Positions 48,759 to 62,359 of a stretch of 64,000 nucleotides of DNA are shown here, in pieces; the first letter of the stretch is position 1, and every line of letters begins with the position of its first letter. The notes under the pieces are model-generated. The model saw nothing but the letters and a program-made list of their open reading frames with translations, made no database searches and was not told the origin of the DNA. The stretch is from Rutidosis leptorrhynchoides (taxonomy: Eukaryota; Streptophyta; Magnoliopsida; Asterales; Asteraceae): contig NC_092333.1 in NCBI RefSeq assembly GCF_046630445.1, positions 719,502,001-719,566,000 of the forward strand, read 5' to 3'. The position numbers and the translations under genes are program-made.

Positions 48759-49055
48759 TATTATAATTCAGTAGGCTTATAACTATCTTTAGTGGTTTGA
48801 TTCTTATGTTATAATTCAGTAGGCTTATAACTACCTTTAGTGGTTTGATTCTTGATTAAGAATACTAATAATGAAGTGTAAGAACAAATATGATAATGGA
48901 GAGAAAGAAAGAAACACTTTGTAAGTGTGAGAAATTATGCAAGTTTAATGCTTGCATTCATGAGTATTTATAGCCTAAAATCTCAATATAAAAATACATA
49001 CTTTATGTATCAAAATTGACTATATGTATACACCAAAATTGACTATCCATATCTA

Positions 49056-49122
<67 letters not shown>

Positions 49123-49125
49123 ACA
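48759..49125 (-). repeat. copia 5' LTR
   Basis: 367 bp; same 48-bp internal duplication as the 3' copy; its terminal CA (minus strand) has become TA at 48759-48760. (ATT)n 49056-49121. Confidence 0.95.
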
Positions 49126-49130
49126 ACTCC

Positions 49131-50334
49131 GTATTAGTTAAGTGTGAATAATGTGGATTTTGCTTTTGTGTTCACATTTTTCTCTTCTAGTCCATCAAAG
49201 TTGCTATCTACTACTGTTATGAACAAGCATGATGACCCACAAATCACTAGAAACGTGTTTTTCTGCAAGATTTTTTTTTTTTTTTTTTTTTCCTAATTAG
49301 ATATGATATGATATGATATGATTTATTATTTATAATGCGTCTTTCGAAAAGTTGGAGTATCTACTTAACTTCGGCCATATATGGCAACAACTAAAGACAC
49401 GTGAGAAATTCAAGTATTCATACTTGTGGAATGTAGATTGTTGTAAATATGACAGCAAAACAACATTTAGAAAATAGTAATTTTGAGTAGTAAAAAGCCT
49501 CAATTTCAGTTGAAACTGGACCTGTAATCTTGAAAAAATAGGTGCAAGTTCAAATTCTGGGGGAGTTTTCTCCAAGGTTTTGTCTCTGGTATCCTTCACT
49601 CTGTGTGGGTCAAGCAGTTAACTTAAAACATTCTGGGTACGCTTTGCGCGATGGAAGCGGAGAGTTTACTTCTAACGGGTGTGTGGATAGCAAATGAGAG
49701 AATTTGATGCCAAAATTACGGTTTAAAACAAAATTGACATTATTAATTAAGTCGTGCCTACATTAAAAATAGTAATTTAGTTGGCAAATAATTGATGTTA
49801 TTTAGTCGTGCCTGGATTACAAGAATGAAAACCTAACGTCAACACTGTATGCAAGGTTGCAAAATTCGCTATTCGGTGTTTAATCAGTTGAGACTTTGGA
49901 AGGAGTAATCGGAAATTCGGGGATTAATCGAATTGTACTTTATATATTTAAATATTATATTTCAAAATTTTTATGTGCAAGTATAGAAGAAAATCATAAA
50001 TATAATTATAAACTTTAACATAATTGTCTAAAAATGTTCGTTTTGTTTTAAAAACCATAAAGTTGTAGTTTATTATAATGTTAAAATGCTGACCAATTTT
50101 GATTTTGACTGACTTTAATTACCAAATTCGATTTTGAGCCGTCAATTGACGTTAACCGATTAATTAAACAGATTTTGAAAAATCAGAACGGATTACTCTT
50201 AAAAATGATTAATCGAGGATTAGTCGGCGATTAATCGGGGTTTTACAACATTGATTGTAGGTATTATTTCATTATTCAAACGTTTAGGTCACTCTTTTTT
50301 TAAAAGTAAATGCACACTAACACGATTTTTACAC

Positions 50335-50337
<3 letters not shown>
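49131..50337. other. no recognised gene; poly(T) and short repeats
   Basis: T(22) at about 49269-49291 and (GATAT)n at 49303-49322. The poly(T) could be the tail of a reversed retroposon, but no matching head is clear. Confidence 0.5.

Positions 50338-50410
<73 letters not shown>
50338..50410. repeat. (TA)n microsatellite
   Basis: About 36 units, left flank of the foldback element. Confidence 0.95.
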
Positions 50411-51193
<783 letters not shown>

Positions 51194-51201
51194 CTACTTA
51201 A

Positions 51202-51258
51202 GAACTTGAACTCATGACTTCAATACGGGCACTTAAACATCACTAGACCAATGACCTA
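51202..51258 (-). other. tRNA-like stretch
   Basis: On the minus strand TTGGTCTAGTG (box-A-like) and GAGTTCAAGTTC (box-B-like) lie about 40 bp apart. No convincing cloverleaf; probably a tRNA-derived relic. Confidence 0.3.
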
Positions 51259-51514
51259 ATTGGTAACATTTACATCATTTTCATCTAACATTTTAAATAT
51301 TGTTAAAGAAAATGATAAATTATCTTTAAAGAGAAGATTACTCTTTATTCTTTATAGATACAGATAACTATTACGGTCGATAATGATAAAAAAAAAATAT
51401 CCATAAGAAAATGGAAATTCAACGAATTTTAGTCAGCGAATAATTATCGGTTCCATAATAAAACAAAAAGAAATATTTAAATGAATCCAACTTTTAAATT
51501 GAGACTCAAAGGAC

Positions 51515-52045
51515 CTATCAGAGTGCGACATGTGGAGTGCTAATCACATGTGATTGGAAAAAAAAAATTCAAATTTTTTTTCGAGAACAATTTTTTTTCG
51601 AAATTTTTATTTTTTTCAATTTTGTTTTTTCAATCACATGTGATTGAATTTGACATATAGTAAATCATATGTGATTCTGCATGCCAATCACATGTGATTG
51701 TAAAACTCAATCTCATGTGATTCTGAATGTCAAATCCAATCACATGTGATTGAAAAAAAAATTCAATTTTTTTTCAAACACATGTGATTGGATTTACATG
51801 TGATTGTAAAACTCAATCACATGTGATTGAAAAAAAAATTCAAAATTTTTTTTTCAAGCACATGTGATTGAATTTGACATGCAGAATCACAGTGATTGGA
51901 TTTAACATGCAAAATTTGTATTTAAAAAAATAAAATATAAACAAAAAAATTGAAAAAAATCAATTTAAAAAAAAAAATTAAAATAAAAAAAACATTTTTT
52001 TTCAATCACATGTAATTGTCGCTCCATATGTAGCGCTTTGATTAG
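51515..52045. repeat. array of the palindrome CAATCACATGTGATTG, possible foldback element
   Basis: About ten full or near copies of a perfect 16-bp palindrome, separated by A/T-rich spacers. The borders are inverted: GTGCGACATGTGGAGTG on the left against CGCTCCATATGTAGCGC on the right. No ORF. Confidence 0.7.
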
Positions 52046-52420
52046 TACATTGAATTTCAAGCAAATTTTTAGATTCAAGGGATTACAACTCATAAAACAA
52101 AATATATAGATATATTACACTATTATTTTTATACTAATGGATACTCCATCAGTCCCGTGCATATTAATGGTCTCCAGACATAAAACAGAGAGTTGAAGGA
52201 AATATCATAAAAAAACTCTACATGCGGTATACTTTTCAGTTTTGCTATTATTTTTTCTTTGTTCTTTAATCATATTCACATACATAGAACATAATAGAAC
52301 TTAAGTTGCTTAATTATTTTTATTTATGAAAGTAAACAATTAATTTAAGATATCAAAAATAAAATATTGAATAATAAATTAGGGACGGACCGAATATTTC
52401 CCAAAAAGATAAACGGGTAA

Positions 52421-52655
52421 GACTACTCTTATCCATGACAGTTGTCATACTATTATGTCACATCAGCGACACCTCAGCAACTTCTTTCTATCACTTAACT
52501 CATCACATTGCCTAGTATTTATGACACGTGTTATACAATCACACTGCATGATGAACCGCGACATTCAACGGCGGCCCAAACCGCGCCCGCTAGCATCGGC
52601 GCCGTTGAACCGCGCCACCAACCACGGCCCAGCGGCGGCCTCGATAAGAGTAGTC
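52421..52655. mobile_element. Tourist/PIF-Harbinger-type MITE, TSD TAA
   Basis: 235 bp with 13-bp perfect terminal inverted repeats GACTACTCTTATC...GATAAGAGTAGTC and TAA at 52418-52420 and 52656-52658. The interior is markedly GC-rich (CGGCGGCCC and GGCGCCG words) against an AT-rich background. No transposase. Confidence 0.8.
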
Positions 52656-52678
52656 TAAGAAGACAAATACATTAAAAA

Positions 52679-53087
52679 TCTATAGTTTCTATTAAAATAC
52701 TATAATGATGATGTCATTATTATGCTAATTCATTTGTTAAAAAAAATTAAAAAGAAAAAGAATAAAATCTAAGCCCTTAAAATGATGTTATTAATCTAAT
52801 TAATGACTAATTAAATTAAATTTATTGTTTTCTTTTTTTTTATCCAAGTATTATTTAATAATATACTCTTTGAGCCATACCCATATACTTTGTCTTTATT
52901 GATTCAATATTTTATGAAAACATATATTTTTTACACCCTGCAAGAATGCATTTTATATGTTCAATCTCAATTTCCCATTTATTTTCCTTTCTTAATAATA
53001 GTATAGAATATATATAGAATATAGATATAGATATAGCAGATTATATATCTATATAGCAGATTAACTTATACTTAATTTATTTATCTA
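52679..53087 (+). mobile_element. Helitron-like 5' fragment
   Basis: Starts A|TCTATAGTTTCTATTAAAAT, the same 5' end as the element at 53088, and follows it for about 140 bp. No 3' end of its own; probably a truncated or tandem copy. Confidence 0.4.
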
Positions 53088-53984
53088 TCTATAGTTTCTA
53101 TTAAAATCCTATATGATGTCATTATTAGGTTAATTCTTTTGTTAAGAAAAAATCAAAAAGAAAAAAAAATCTAAACCCTTAAGATGATGTCATTAATCTA
53201 ATTAATGACTAATTAAATCTACTTATTTATTTATTTCATGTTTTTTGAGAAAATAATTCACTCTCATTAATTTTTATTATATTATTATTCAAATTCAAAT
53301 ATGAGTTCACTTTACGAGATTAATTACGTTATATATATATATGCAAAATACACGTCTCAATAAAAGGTTCTATGAAGACTTTTATAACAAGAAAAATAGT
53401 AATTGTGATGAAAATTGGAAGATGATGGTGAGAGAATATATGTAGTTCATTTATTCCGACCAAGTTAAGTACATCAATGTGTCTGTAAAAACAACGAGAA
53501 GTTTCTCTGTGATGACCCGGAAATTTCTGACCAAATTTAAACTTAATCTTTGTATGATTAACATTTCCGACACGATAAGCAAAGTCTGTAAAACTGAATC
53601 TCAAAATTTTTGAACTACTTTTATATATTTAAATACCCTTCGGTTGTTTTCGATGATTCGCGAACAATTATATGTAAATAGATACATATATACTGTAACT
53701 TGAAAAGGTAACAATGTATTAATTGTTTGATACCGTACATTAAACTTATTGGTTTAAATATCTATTTGAATATATATGATAAGTTGAAATATTTATTATT
53801 AAAATTTATTTATAAATAACTTCCAATGTGTATTTAAAAACTGATCTATGTATATTAAAAAGATATATACATATATATAATTTCAAGTTATTTAGTAAAC
53901 GATAGTAACATTCATTTATTGATTCGATTGATATTTAGATAAGTTAACTAAAGCGTTTAAGATGAACCAGTAAAACACTAATTT

Positions 53985-54103
53985 GCTACAGTATTTTCAA
54001 ATTGCTACAGTACCCAAAATGCTACAGTGTTTTCAAAAATCACTATTTGCTACAGTGAAATTGACTTTGCTACAGTAAATTGCTACAGTAACTTGCTACA
54101 GTA
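53985..54103 (+). repeat. GCTACAGT(A/G) repeat cluster in LTR D
   Basis: Copies at 53985, 54004, 54021, 54049, 54069, 54082 and 54095, spacing 13-28 bp. Confidence 0.8.
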
Positions 54104-54494
54104 AAATACTATTTCAAAATGAAAAAATATATATATATATATTAACAAATAGCGAGACGATGATTTATAGAAGTAAATGACCAAAACACTCAAATGTATA
54201 AGTTATACCTCGAGTGGTATAGTTTATGGATGATTTAAGACTATATTTTAACAAAGGTACGTGTCACGAAATGTAAAATGCAAGTTTTCTCAGCGTACGA
54301 AAGGACATTTGAAAAACCGGAACCGGGGCATAAGTCGAGTGATGACGTACGACTTATCAGAACAAAAATTACAAATAAACTATGCACGTGAATTTAATAT
54401 AATATATAATTAATTATTTAAATTATATATTATATATTAATATAAAATTATGTCGATAGCCTTAAAAAGAAATGGGTTCCAGCTGTATGAGTGT

Positions 54495-54575
54495 GCCATG
54501 CGATCGCATGGCATAACCACACTAAGCCCATGCGATCGCATGGCTAGGTGGGGAGGGTCAGGTCTTTAAATATCC
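54495..54575 (+). promoter_or_regulatory. LTR D promoter: two palindromes and a TATA-like box
   Basis: CCATGCGATCGCATGG at 54496-54511 and 54528-54543, start-to-start spacing 32 bp (about three helical turns), then TTTAAATATCC at about 54565. The pair sits where transcription-factor sites would be expected in U3. Confidence 0.5.
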
Positions 54576-54630
54576 GCTGGTTCTCCTTTTGATTCATTTT
54601 CATTTAAACACTCGCACACATACACTTATA

Positions 54631-54631
<1 letters not shown>

Positions 54632-54711
<80 letters not shown>
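54632..54711. repeat. (ATT)n microsatellite in LTR D
   Basis: About 26 units just downstream of the TATA-like box, in the presumed leader. Confidence 0.95.
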
Positions 54712-54712
<1 letters not shown>

Positions 54713-55071
54713 GTTGTTGTTATTGTTATTATTATTATTATTATTATTAATATTATTATTAATCTTAATTAGTGATATTGGTATTACTAAATATATTATA
54801 CATAAAATATTACGACGAGGTTATAGGAGTGTCATTTTCAAAATGGGTTTCGAGCGGGATAGAGCTAAGGAAATTATGGGTTATAGCTATGGAGGTTATG
54901 GGTAATATTTATGGGTACTGTTCGCAAGTCAAACCTAGTGTTTATCATCTCTGTTGCGTCTACGTACTTTCCTACAATATTGAATCTCAATATTGATACG
55001 TTGAGGACTACGGTTATTTTGTATTCCGAGTTTCGATCACATTTCGGTGAATGACTTTATATACTGCTAAG

Positions 55072-55658
55072 GTGAGTTTCATATGATCCCTTTTACCCTT
55101 TACATTTTTGGGCTGAGAATACATGCAAATGCTTTATTAACTGATTTTCAATATTTATATGCGTGAGTTTCATTGATCCCTTTTTAATTGCTTTTGCAAT
55201 ATATATTTTTGGGCTGAGAATACATGCACTTTATTTTAAACGCAATGGATACAAGTACATACTAAATTCTACACTGAGTTTGAACCGAAAATCCCTTAGC
55301 TTTGGTAACTGTTAACTGCCAGTTATAAGAACTGGTGGGCGCGAGTAGTAGTATATGGATCCATAGGGCTTGATATCCCCGTCCGAGCTAGAGCGCTAGC
55401 CTTTTAACGGACGTATGCTATTTGAGAAGCGTACACGTTGGTTTGCGTGTACTATTAAGATGATTATACAAAGGGTATAAATTATATACGTTAAGTTTAG
55501 TTACCAGGGTGCTCAATTTCGTAGAATATTTTGATAAACGTTTCTGGTTGAAACAACTGAAATCTTGTGATCCACTTTTATATACAGATTATGCGAAACA
55601 CTAAAACTATGAACTCACCAACCTTTGTGTTGACACTTGTTAGCATGTTTATTCTCAG
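55072..55658 (+). other. putative intron inside LTR D
   Basis: Donor CTAAG|GTGAGTTTC, a near-perfect consensus, and acceptor TTTATTCTCAG|G ending at 55658; 587 bp. Best single example of the conserved pair. Confidence 0.48.
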
Positions 55659-55929
55659 GTTCCCTAGAAGTCTTTCGCTGTTTGCTCATACATTATACAA
55701 GCTATGTGCATGGAATCTTGCATGCTTTATTCAAGAAAACGTTGCATTCAAAAAACCATCATCATGTATCTATTTTGACTGCATTGTCAACGGATGTATT
55801 ATTGTAAACTATGATTTACGGTGATTTTCTATATGTAAAATTCATCAGATGTCGAAAAACTTGGAATTAAATATTCATTTATGGTATGCCTTTTCAAAAG
55901 AATGCAATGTTTACAAAACGTATCATATA

Positions 55930-55944
55930 GAGGTCAAATACCTC
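55930..55944 (+). other. U5 hairpin of LTR D
   Basis: GAGGT-CAAAT-ACCTC, about 60 bp from the LTR 3' end. Confidence 0.5.
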
Positions 55945-56128
55945 GCAATGAAATCAATGAATGACGTGTTCGTCCATATGAATTTGGAGCGATCGTCACA
56001 TTCTCAGTCGAAATCTGTCGGGACATTAAACTAAATGACTTTAGCGTTTAAATTCACTTAATACCTAAATTATATCATTAAACTGTTTCGTTAAAACAAA
56101 CATGTGGTTCTACGGGTCATTTCACTAG

Positions 56129-57177
56129 TTTATATATATAATCAATCACATATAGCAAACGAGTACCGTAGACATCGGGTAGTTTGGCATTATCGCAATT
56201 TCCAGCTTTTTATTTATCACTTTTTATAAATACCACTTTTGATGGATTCACGTTAGGTTTTGTGTTTGGCTTTCATTTATTGAATTAAGCTTGTTGTTCG
56301 AATTTTATTTTCCTTAGTTCTATCACTGCGGATTTATTTATGTTTGTCGTTTGATTGGTTTCCTATTGTCATTGAGGCCTTAATTCTATGAAGAGACCAG
56401 GGTTCGATTATGTTTTAAAAAATCCCTTATACACCAGTTGTGTTGCATTTTCGGTTACCTTTCCACGTGTAATTCTTAACGATTTTTTCTCTTTATTTAT
56501 ATCGTCATCAAAACACTTGTATCGTTTAAATGTTCATAACTTTTGATTGTTCTTATTTTTATTAGTTGATAGTGTCTGGTTCCTTGCTTCAGTTTAAAGC
56601 ATATTTTGATTGTATTCATTCTTATTAATAAAATTTATCGGATTTAACCTTTACCCCGCAAAAATTTCTTCATCAAAGAGAAGACCTCGAACTTAACCAA
56701 ATTTAGGGTTTAAAGATGACGTAGTTAATCTCATCCTTCCTTGGTTCTTTAGTCAACCAGTGACTCAACTATTCTGAAAATTTTTTAACGAAGTACTTTT
56801 AAAATTTTAAAATTGCACAGAACCCCCCAAATTTTACAGCATGACCACATAAAAATTATAATATTTATGGTTTTTTTTGAGGTAAACAACCACTAACATA
56901 CCTTTCAATTATAATTACTTGTGATAATTTTTTTGAACTTTAGTTTTAATTATGGATTTACCACTACAATCAACAAATTATTTTATGTGGCCGCCCATAC
57001 CACACCTCCAGGCTCCATGTCCTTACTTAGCACCAATAATTTGTTTTGGTAACATTTTTGATTTTGTTGATTTTGGTTAATATAATCTATTAATTCGATA
57101 ATACACTTGTTTTTCTAAATTTTTGTTATAAAAAGTAGTGAGATTATATATATAGTGAGATTATATATATCTATCTA
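56129..57177. other. no recognised feature
   Basis: AT-rich spacer between the two Helitron-like elements; no ORF above background. Confidence 0.5.
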
Positions 57178-58025
57178 TCTATAGTATAATTAATCTCTGT
57201 AATGATGATGTTTATAAATAAAAATTATCCAGGATTAAAAAAAAAATTTAAAAAAAAAAAGAAAGATTCTAAGCCTCAAATGATGATGTCATTAAAATAA
57301 TTAATTGTATTTAATAAAAATATTAACATGTTAATTGTATAATATATGAAACATTATGTACAACCTTATGATAAAACATTTTCATTATCATATGTACAAT
57401 ATTTAAATCATTATGTACAACCTTATGATGAAACACCACCATTATATATACAATATTTGAAGCATTATAAAACACCATCATGATCATATGTACAAATTTT
57501 AATACAAATTGTACAATGTTTTACAAAACCCCATGACACATATGTACAAACTTTGAAGCATATTGTACAACCTTCGTATAATAATTCTATTTTAATTTTT
57601 ATAAAAATTTAAGAGACATTTGTTATTAGTAATTATCATTAAATATATAAATAATTAATTTTAAACAAACTTTGTTATTATTATTCAAATAGGGGTTTCC
57701 TTTACGGGATTAATTACGTTACATATGTGTGTGAAATACATTACTCAATAAAAGGTTGTAATATAGGATTTTATGACAACAAAAATAGTAATTCTGATGA
57801 AAATTGGAAAAATGTGGTGGGAGAATAAATATAGATCGTTTATTCTGACCAAGTTAAATACATCAATATATTTGTAAAAACAATGAGAAGTTTCTTAGTC
57901 GAAATCAGTGACTCTACGGGTCCTTAAACTAAATCCTTTATTATTTACATTCACTTAATAACTAGAAGATATCATTAAAGTATTTCGATTAAACAAACTC
58001 GTAGTTTCACGGGTCATTTCATTAG
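57178..58025 (+). mobile_element. Helitron-like element H2 (empty-site copy)
   Basis: 848 bp. 5' A|TCTATAGTATAATT; 3' ACtCGTAGTTTCACGGGTCA...ATTAG|T, a hairpin followed by a mutated CTAG. Interior 57343-57575 has about four copies of a ~57-60 bp unit (ATTATGTACAACCTTATGAT). From 57690 to the end it aligns with H1 on both sides of LTR D. Confidence 0.5.
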
Positions 58026-59073
<1,048 letters not shown>

Positions 59074-59078
59074 TGAAA

Positions 59079-62000
59079 TGTCCCGTTCTTATTGATTAAA
59101 AACGTTCCATATTAATTGATTTCGTTGCGAGGTTTTGACCTCTATATGAGACGTTTTTCAAAGACTGCATTCATTTTTAAACAAACCATAACCTTTATTT
59201 CATCAATAAAGGTTTAAAAAGCTTTACGTAGATTATCAAATAATGATAATCTAAAATATCCTGTTTACACACGACCATTACATAATGGTTTACAATACAA
59301 ATATGTTACAACAAAATAAGTTTCTTGAATGCAGTTTTTACACAATATCATACAAGCATGGACTCCAAATCTTGTCCTTATTTAAGTATGCGACAGCGGA
59401 AGCTCTTAATAATCACCTGAGAATAAACATGCTTAAAACGTCAACAAAAATGTTGGTGAGTTATAGGTTTAACCTATATATATCAAATCGTAACAATAGA
59501 CCACAAGATTTCATATTTCAATACACATCCCATACATAGAGATAAAAATCATTCATATGGTGAACACCTGGTAACCGACAATAACAAGATGCATATATAA
59601 GAATATCCCCATCATTCCGGGACACCCTTCGGATATGATATAAATTTCGAAGTACTAAAGCATCCGGTACTTTGGATGGGGTTTGTTAGGCCCAATAGAT
59701 CTATCTTTAGGATTCGCGTCAATTAGGGTGTCTGTTCCCTAATTCTTAGATTACCAGACTTAATAAAAAGGGGCATATTCGATTTCGATAATTCAACCAT
59801 AGAATGTAGTTTCACGTACTTGTGTCTATTTTGTAAATCATTTATAAAACCTGCATGTATTCTCATCCCAAAAATATTAGATTTTAAAAGTGGGACTATA
59901 ACTCACTTTCACAGATTTTTACTTCGTCGGGAAGTAAGACTTGGCCACTGGTTGATTCACGAACCTATAACAATATATACATATATATCAAAGTATGTTC
60001 AAAATATATTTACAACACTTTTAATATATTTTGATGTTTTAAGTTTATTAAGTCAGCTGTCCTCGTTAGTAACCTACAACTAGTTGTCCACAGTTAGATG
60101 TACAGAAATAAATCGATAAATATTATCTTGAATCAATCCACGACCCAGTGTATACGTATCTCAGTATTGATCACAACTCAAACTATATATATTTTGGAAT
60201 CAACCTCAACCCTGTATAGCTAACTCCAACATTCACATATAGAGTGTCTATGGTTGTTCCGAAATATATATAGATGTGTCGACATGATAGGTCGAAACAT
60301 TGTATACGTGTCTATGGTATCTCAAGATTACATAATATATAATACAAGTTGATTAAGTTATGTTTGGAATAGATTTGTTACCAATTTTCACGTAGCTAAA
60401 ATGAGAAAAATTATCCAATCTTGTTTTACCCATAACTTCTTCATTTTAAATCCGTTTTTAGTGAATCAAATTGCTATGGTTTCATATTTAACTCTATTTT
60501 ATGAATCTAAACAAAAAAAGTATAGGTTTCTAGTCGGAAAAATAAGTTACAAGTCGTTTTTGTAAAGGTAGTCATTTCAGTCGAAAGAACGACGTCTAGA
60601 TGACCATTTTAGAAAACATACTTCCACTTTGAGTTTAACCATAATTTTTGGATATAGTTTCATGTTCATAATAAAAATCATTTTCTCAGAATAACAACTT
60701 TTAAATCAAAGTTTATCATAGTTTTTAATTAACTAACCCAAAACAGCCCGCGGTGTTACTACGACGGCGTAAATCCGGTTTTACGGTGTTTTTCGTGTTT
60801 CCAGGTTTTAAATCATTAAGTTAGCATATCATATAGATATAGAACATGTGTTTAGTTGATTTTAAAAGTCAAGTTAGAAGGATTAACTTTTGTTTGCGAA
60901 CAAGTTTAGAATTAACTAAACTATGTTCTAGTGATTACAAGTTTAAACCTTCGAATAAGATAGCTTTATATGTATGAATCGAATGATGTTATGAACATCA
61001 TTACTACCTTAAGTTCCTTGGATGAACCTACTGGAAAAGAGAAAAATGGATCTAGCTTCAATGGATCCTTGGATGGCTCAAAGTTCTTGAAGCAAAATCA
61101 TGACACGAAAACAAGTTCAAGTAAGATCATCACTTGAAATAAGATTGTTATAGTTATAGAAATTGAACCAAAGTTTGAATATGATTATTACCTTGTATTA
61201 GAATGATAACCTACTGTAAGAAACAAAGATTTCTTGAGGTTGGATGATCACCTTACAAGATTGGAAGTGAGCTAGCAAACTTGAAAGTATTCTTGATTTT
61301 ATGAAACTAGAACTTTTGGAATTTATGAAGAACACTTAGAACTTGAAGATAGAACTTGAGAGAGTTCAATTAGATGAAGAAAATTGAAGAATGAAAGTGT
61401 TTGTAGGTGTTTTTGGTCGTTGGTGTATGGATTAGATATAAAGGATATGTAATTTTGTTTTCATGTAAATAAGTCATGAATGATTACTCATATTTTTGTA
61501 ATCTTATGAGATATTTCATGCTAGTTGCCAAATGATGGTTCCCACATGTGTTAGGTGACTCACATGGGCTGCTAAGAGCTGATCATTGGAGTGTATATAC
61601 CAATAGTACATACATCTAAAAGCTGTGTATTGTACGAGTACGAATACGGGTGCATACGAGTAGAATTGTTGATGAAATTGAACGAGAATGTAATTGTAAG
61701 CATTTTTGTTAAGTAGAAGTATTTTGATAAGTGTATTGAAGTCTTTCAAAAGTGTATAAATACATATTAAAACACTACATGTATATACATTTTAACTGAG
61801 TCGTTAAGTCATCGTTAGTCGTTACATGTAAGTGTTGTTTTGAAACCTTTAGGTTAACGATCTTGTTAAATGTTGTTAACCCAATGTTTATAATAACAAA
61901 AGAGATTTTAAATTATTATATTATCATGATATTATGATGTACGAATATCTCTTAATATGATATATATACATTAAATGTCGTTACAACGATAAACGTTACA

Positions 62001-62324
62001 TATATGTCTCGTTTCAAAATCATTAAGTTAGTAGTCTTGTTTTTACATATGTAGTTCATTGTTAATATAATTAATGATATGTTTACTTATCATAATATCA
62101 TGTTAACTATATATATAACCATATATATGTCATCATATAGTTTTTTACAAGTTTTAACGTTTGTGAATCACCGGTCAACTTGGGTGGTCAATTGTCTATA
62201 TGAAACCTATTTCAATTAATCAAGTCTTAACAAGTTTGATTGCTTAACATGTTGGAAACATTTAATCATGTAAATATCAATCTCAATTAATATATATAAA
62301 CATGGAAAAGTTCGGGTCACTACA
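59079..62324 (-). repeat. E4 3' LTR
   Basis: 3246 bp, minus strand, TGTAGTGACCCG...GGGACA. U5 hairpin GAGGT-TTTG-ACCTC at 59129-59142. Shares the block near 59500-59780 with LTR B. Confidence 0.92.
59417..59906 (-). other. putative intron inside the E4 LTR
   Basis: Donor GAAA|GTGAGTTATAG (GT at 59905-59906) and acceptor TTTATTCTCAG|GTG (AG at 59417-59418); 490 bp. Confidence 0.42.
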
Positions 62325-62339
62325 GTACCTACCCGTTAA
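62325..62339 (-). other. E4 polypurine tract
   Basis: TTAACGGGTAGGTAC, identical to the E3 PPT, adjoining the LTR. Confidence 0.75.
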
Positions 62340-62359
62340 ATAAATTTCGTCCCGAAATT

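Larger units (their letters stand above)
53508..56000 (+). mobile_element. LTR D: solo Tekay-like LTR, TSD TTCTC
   Basis: 2493 bp, TGTGATGACCCGG...CGATCGTCACA. TTCTC at 53503-53507 and 56001-56005 is the TSD; H2 preserves the uninterrupted site (GAAGTTTCTTAGTCG near 57890). Contains seven GCTACAGT(A/G) words (53985-54103), two 16-bp palindromes, a TATA-like box and (ATT)n at 54632-54711. Confidence 0.95.
53088..56128 (+). mobile_element. Helitron-like element H1 (carrying LTR D)
   Basis: 5' end A|TCTATAGTTTC, 3' end ACGGGTCATTTCACTAG|T (56125-56128), i.e. TC...CTAG between A and T as Helitrons have. A subterminal hairpin is suggested by ACatGT...ACGGGT (decayed) just before the end. About 540 bp once LTR D and one TSD are removed. 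Non-autonomous. It aligns with H2 (57178-58025). Confidence 0.55.

Noticed and set aside
49268..49600. Reversed SINE with poly(T) at 49269 and a box-B-like word near 49550
   Set aside because: Box B and poly(T) would need opposite orientations, and no TSD could be found.
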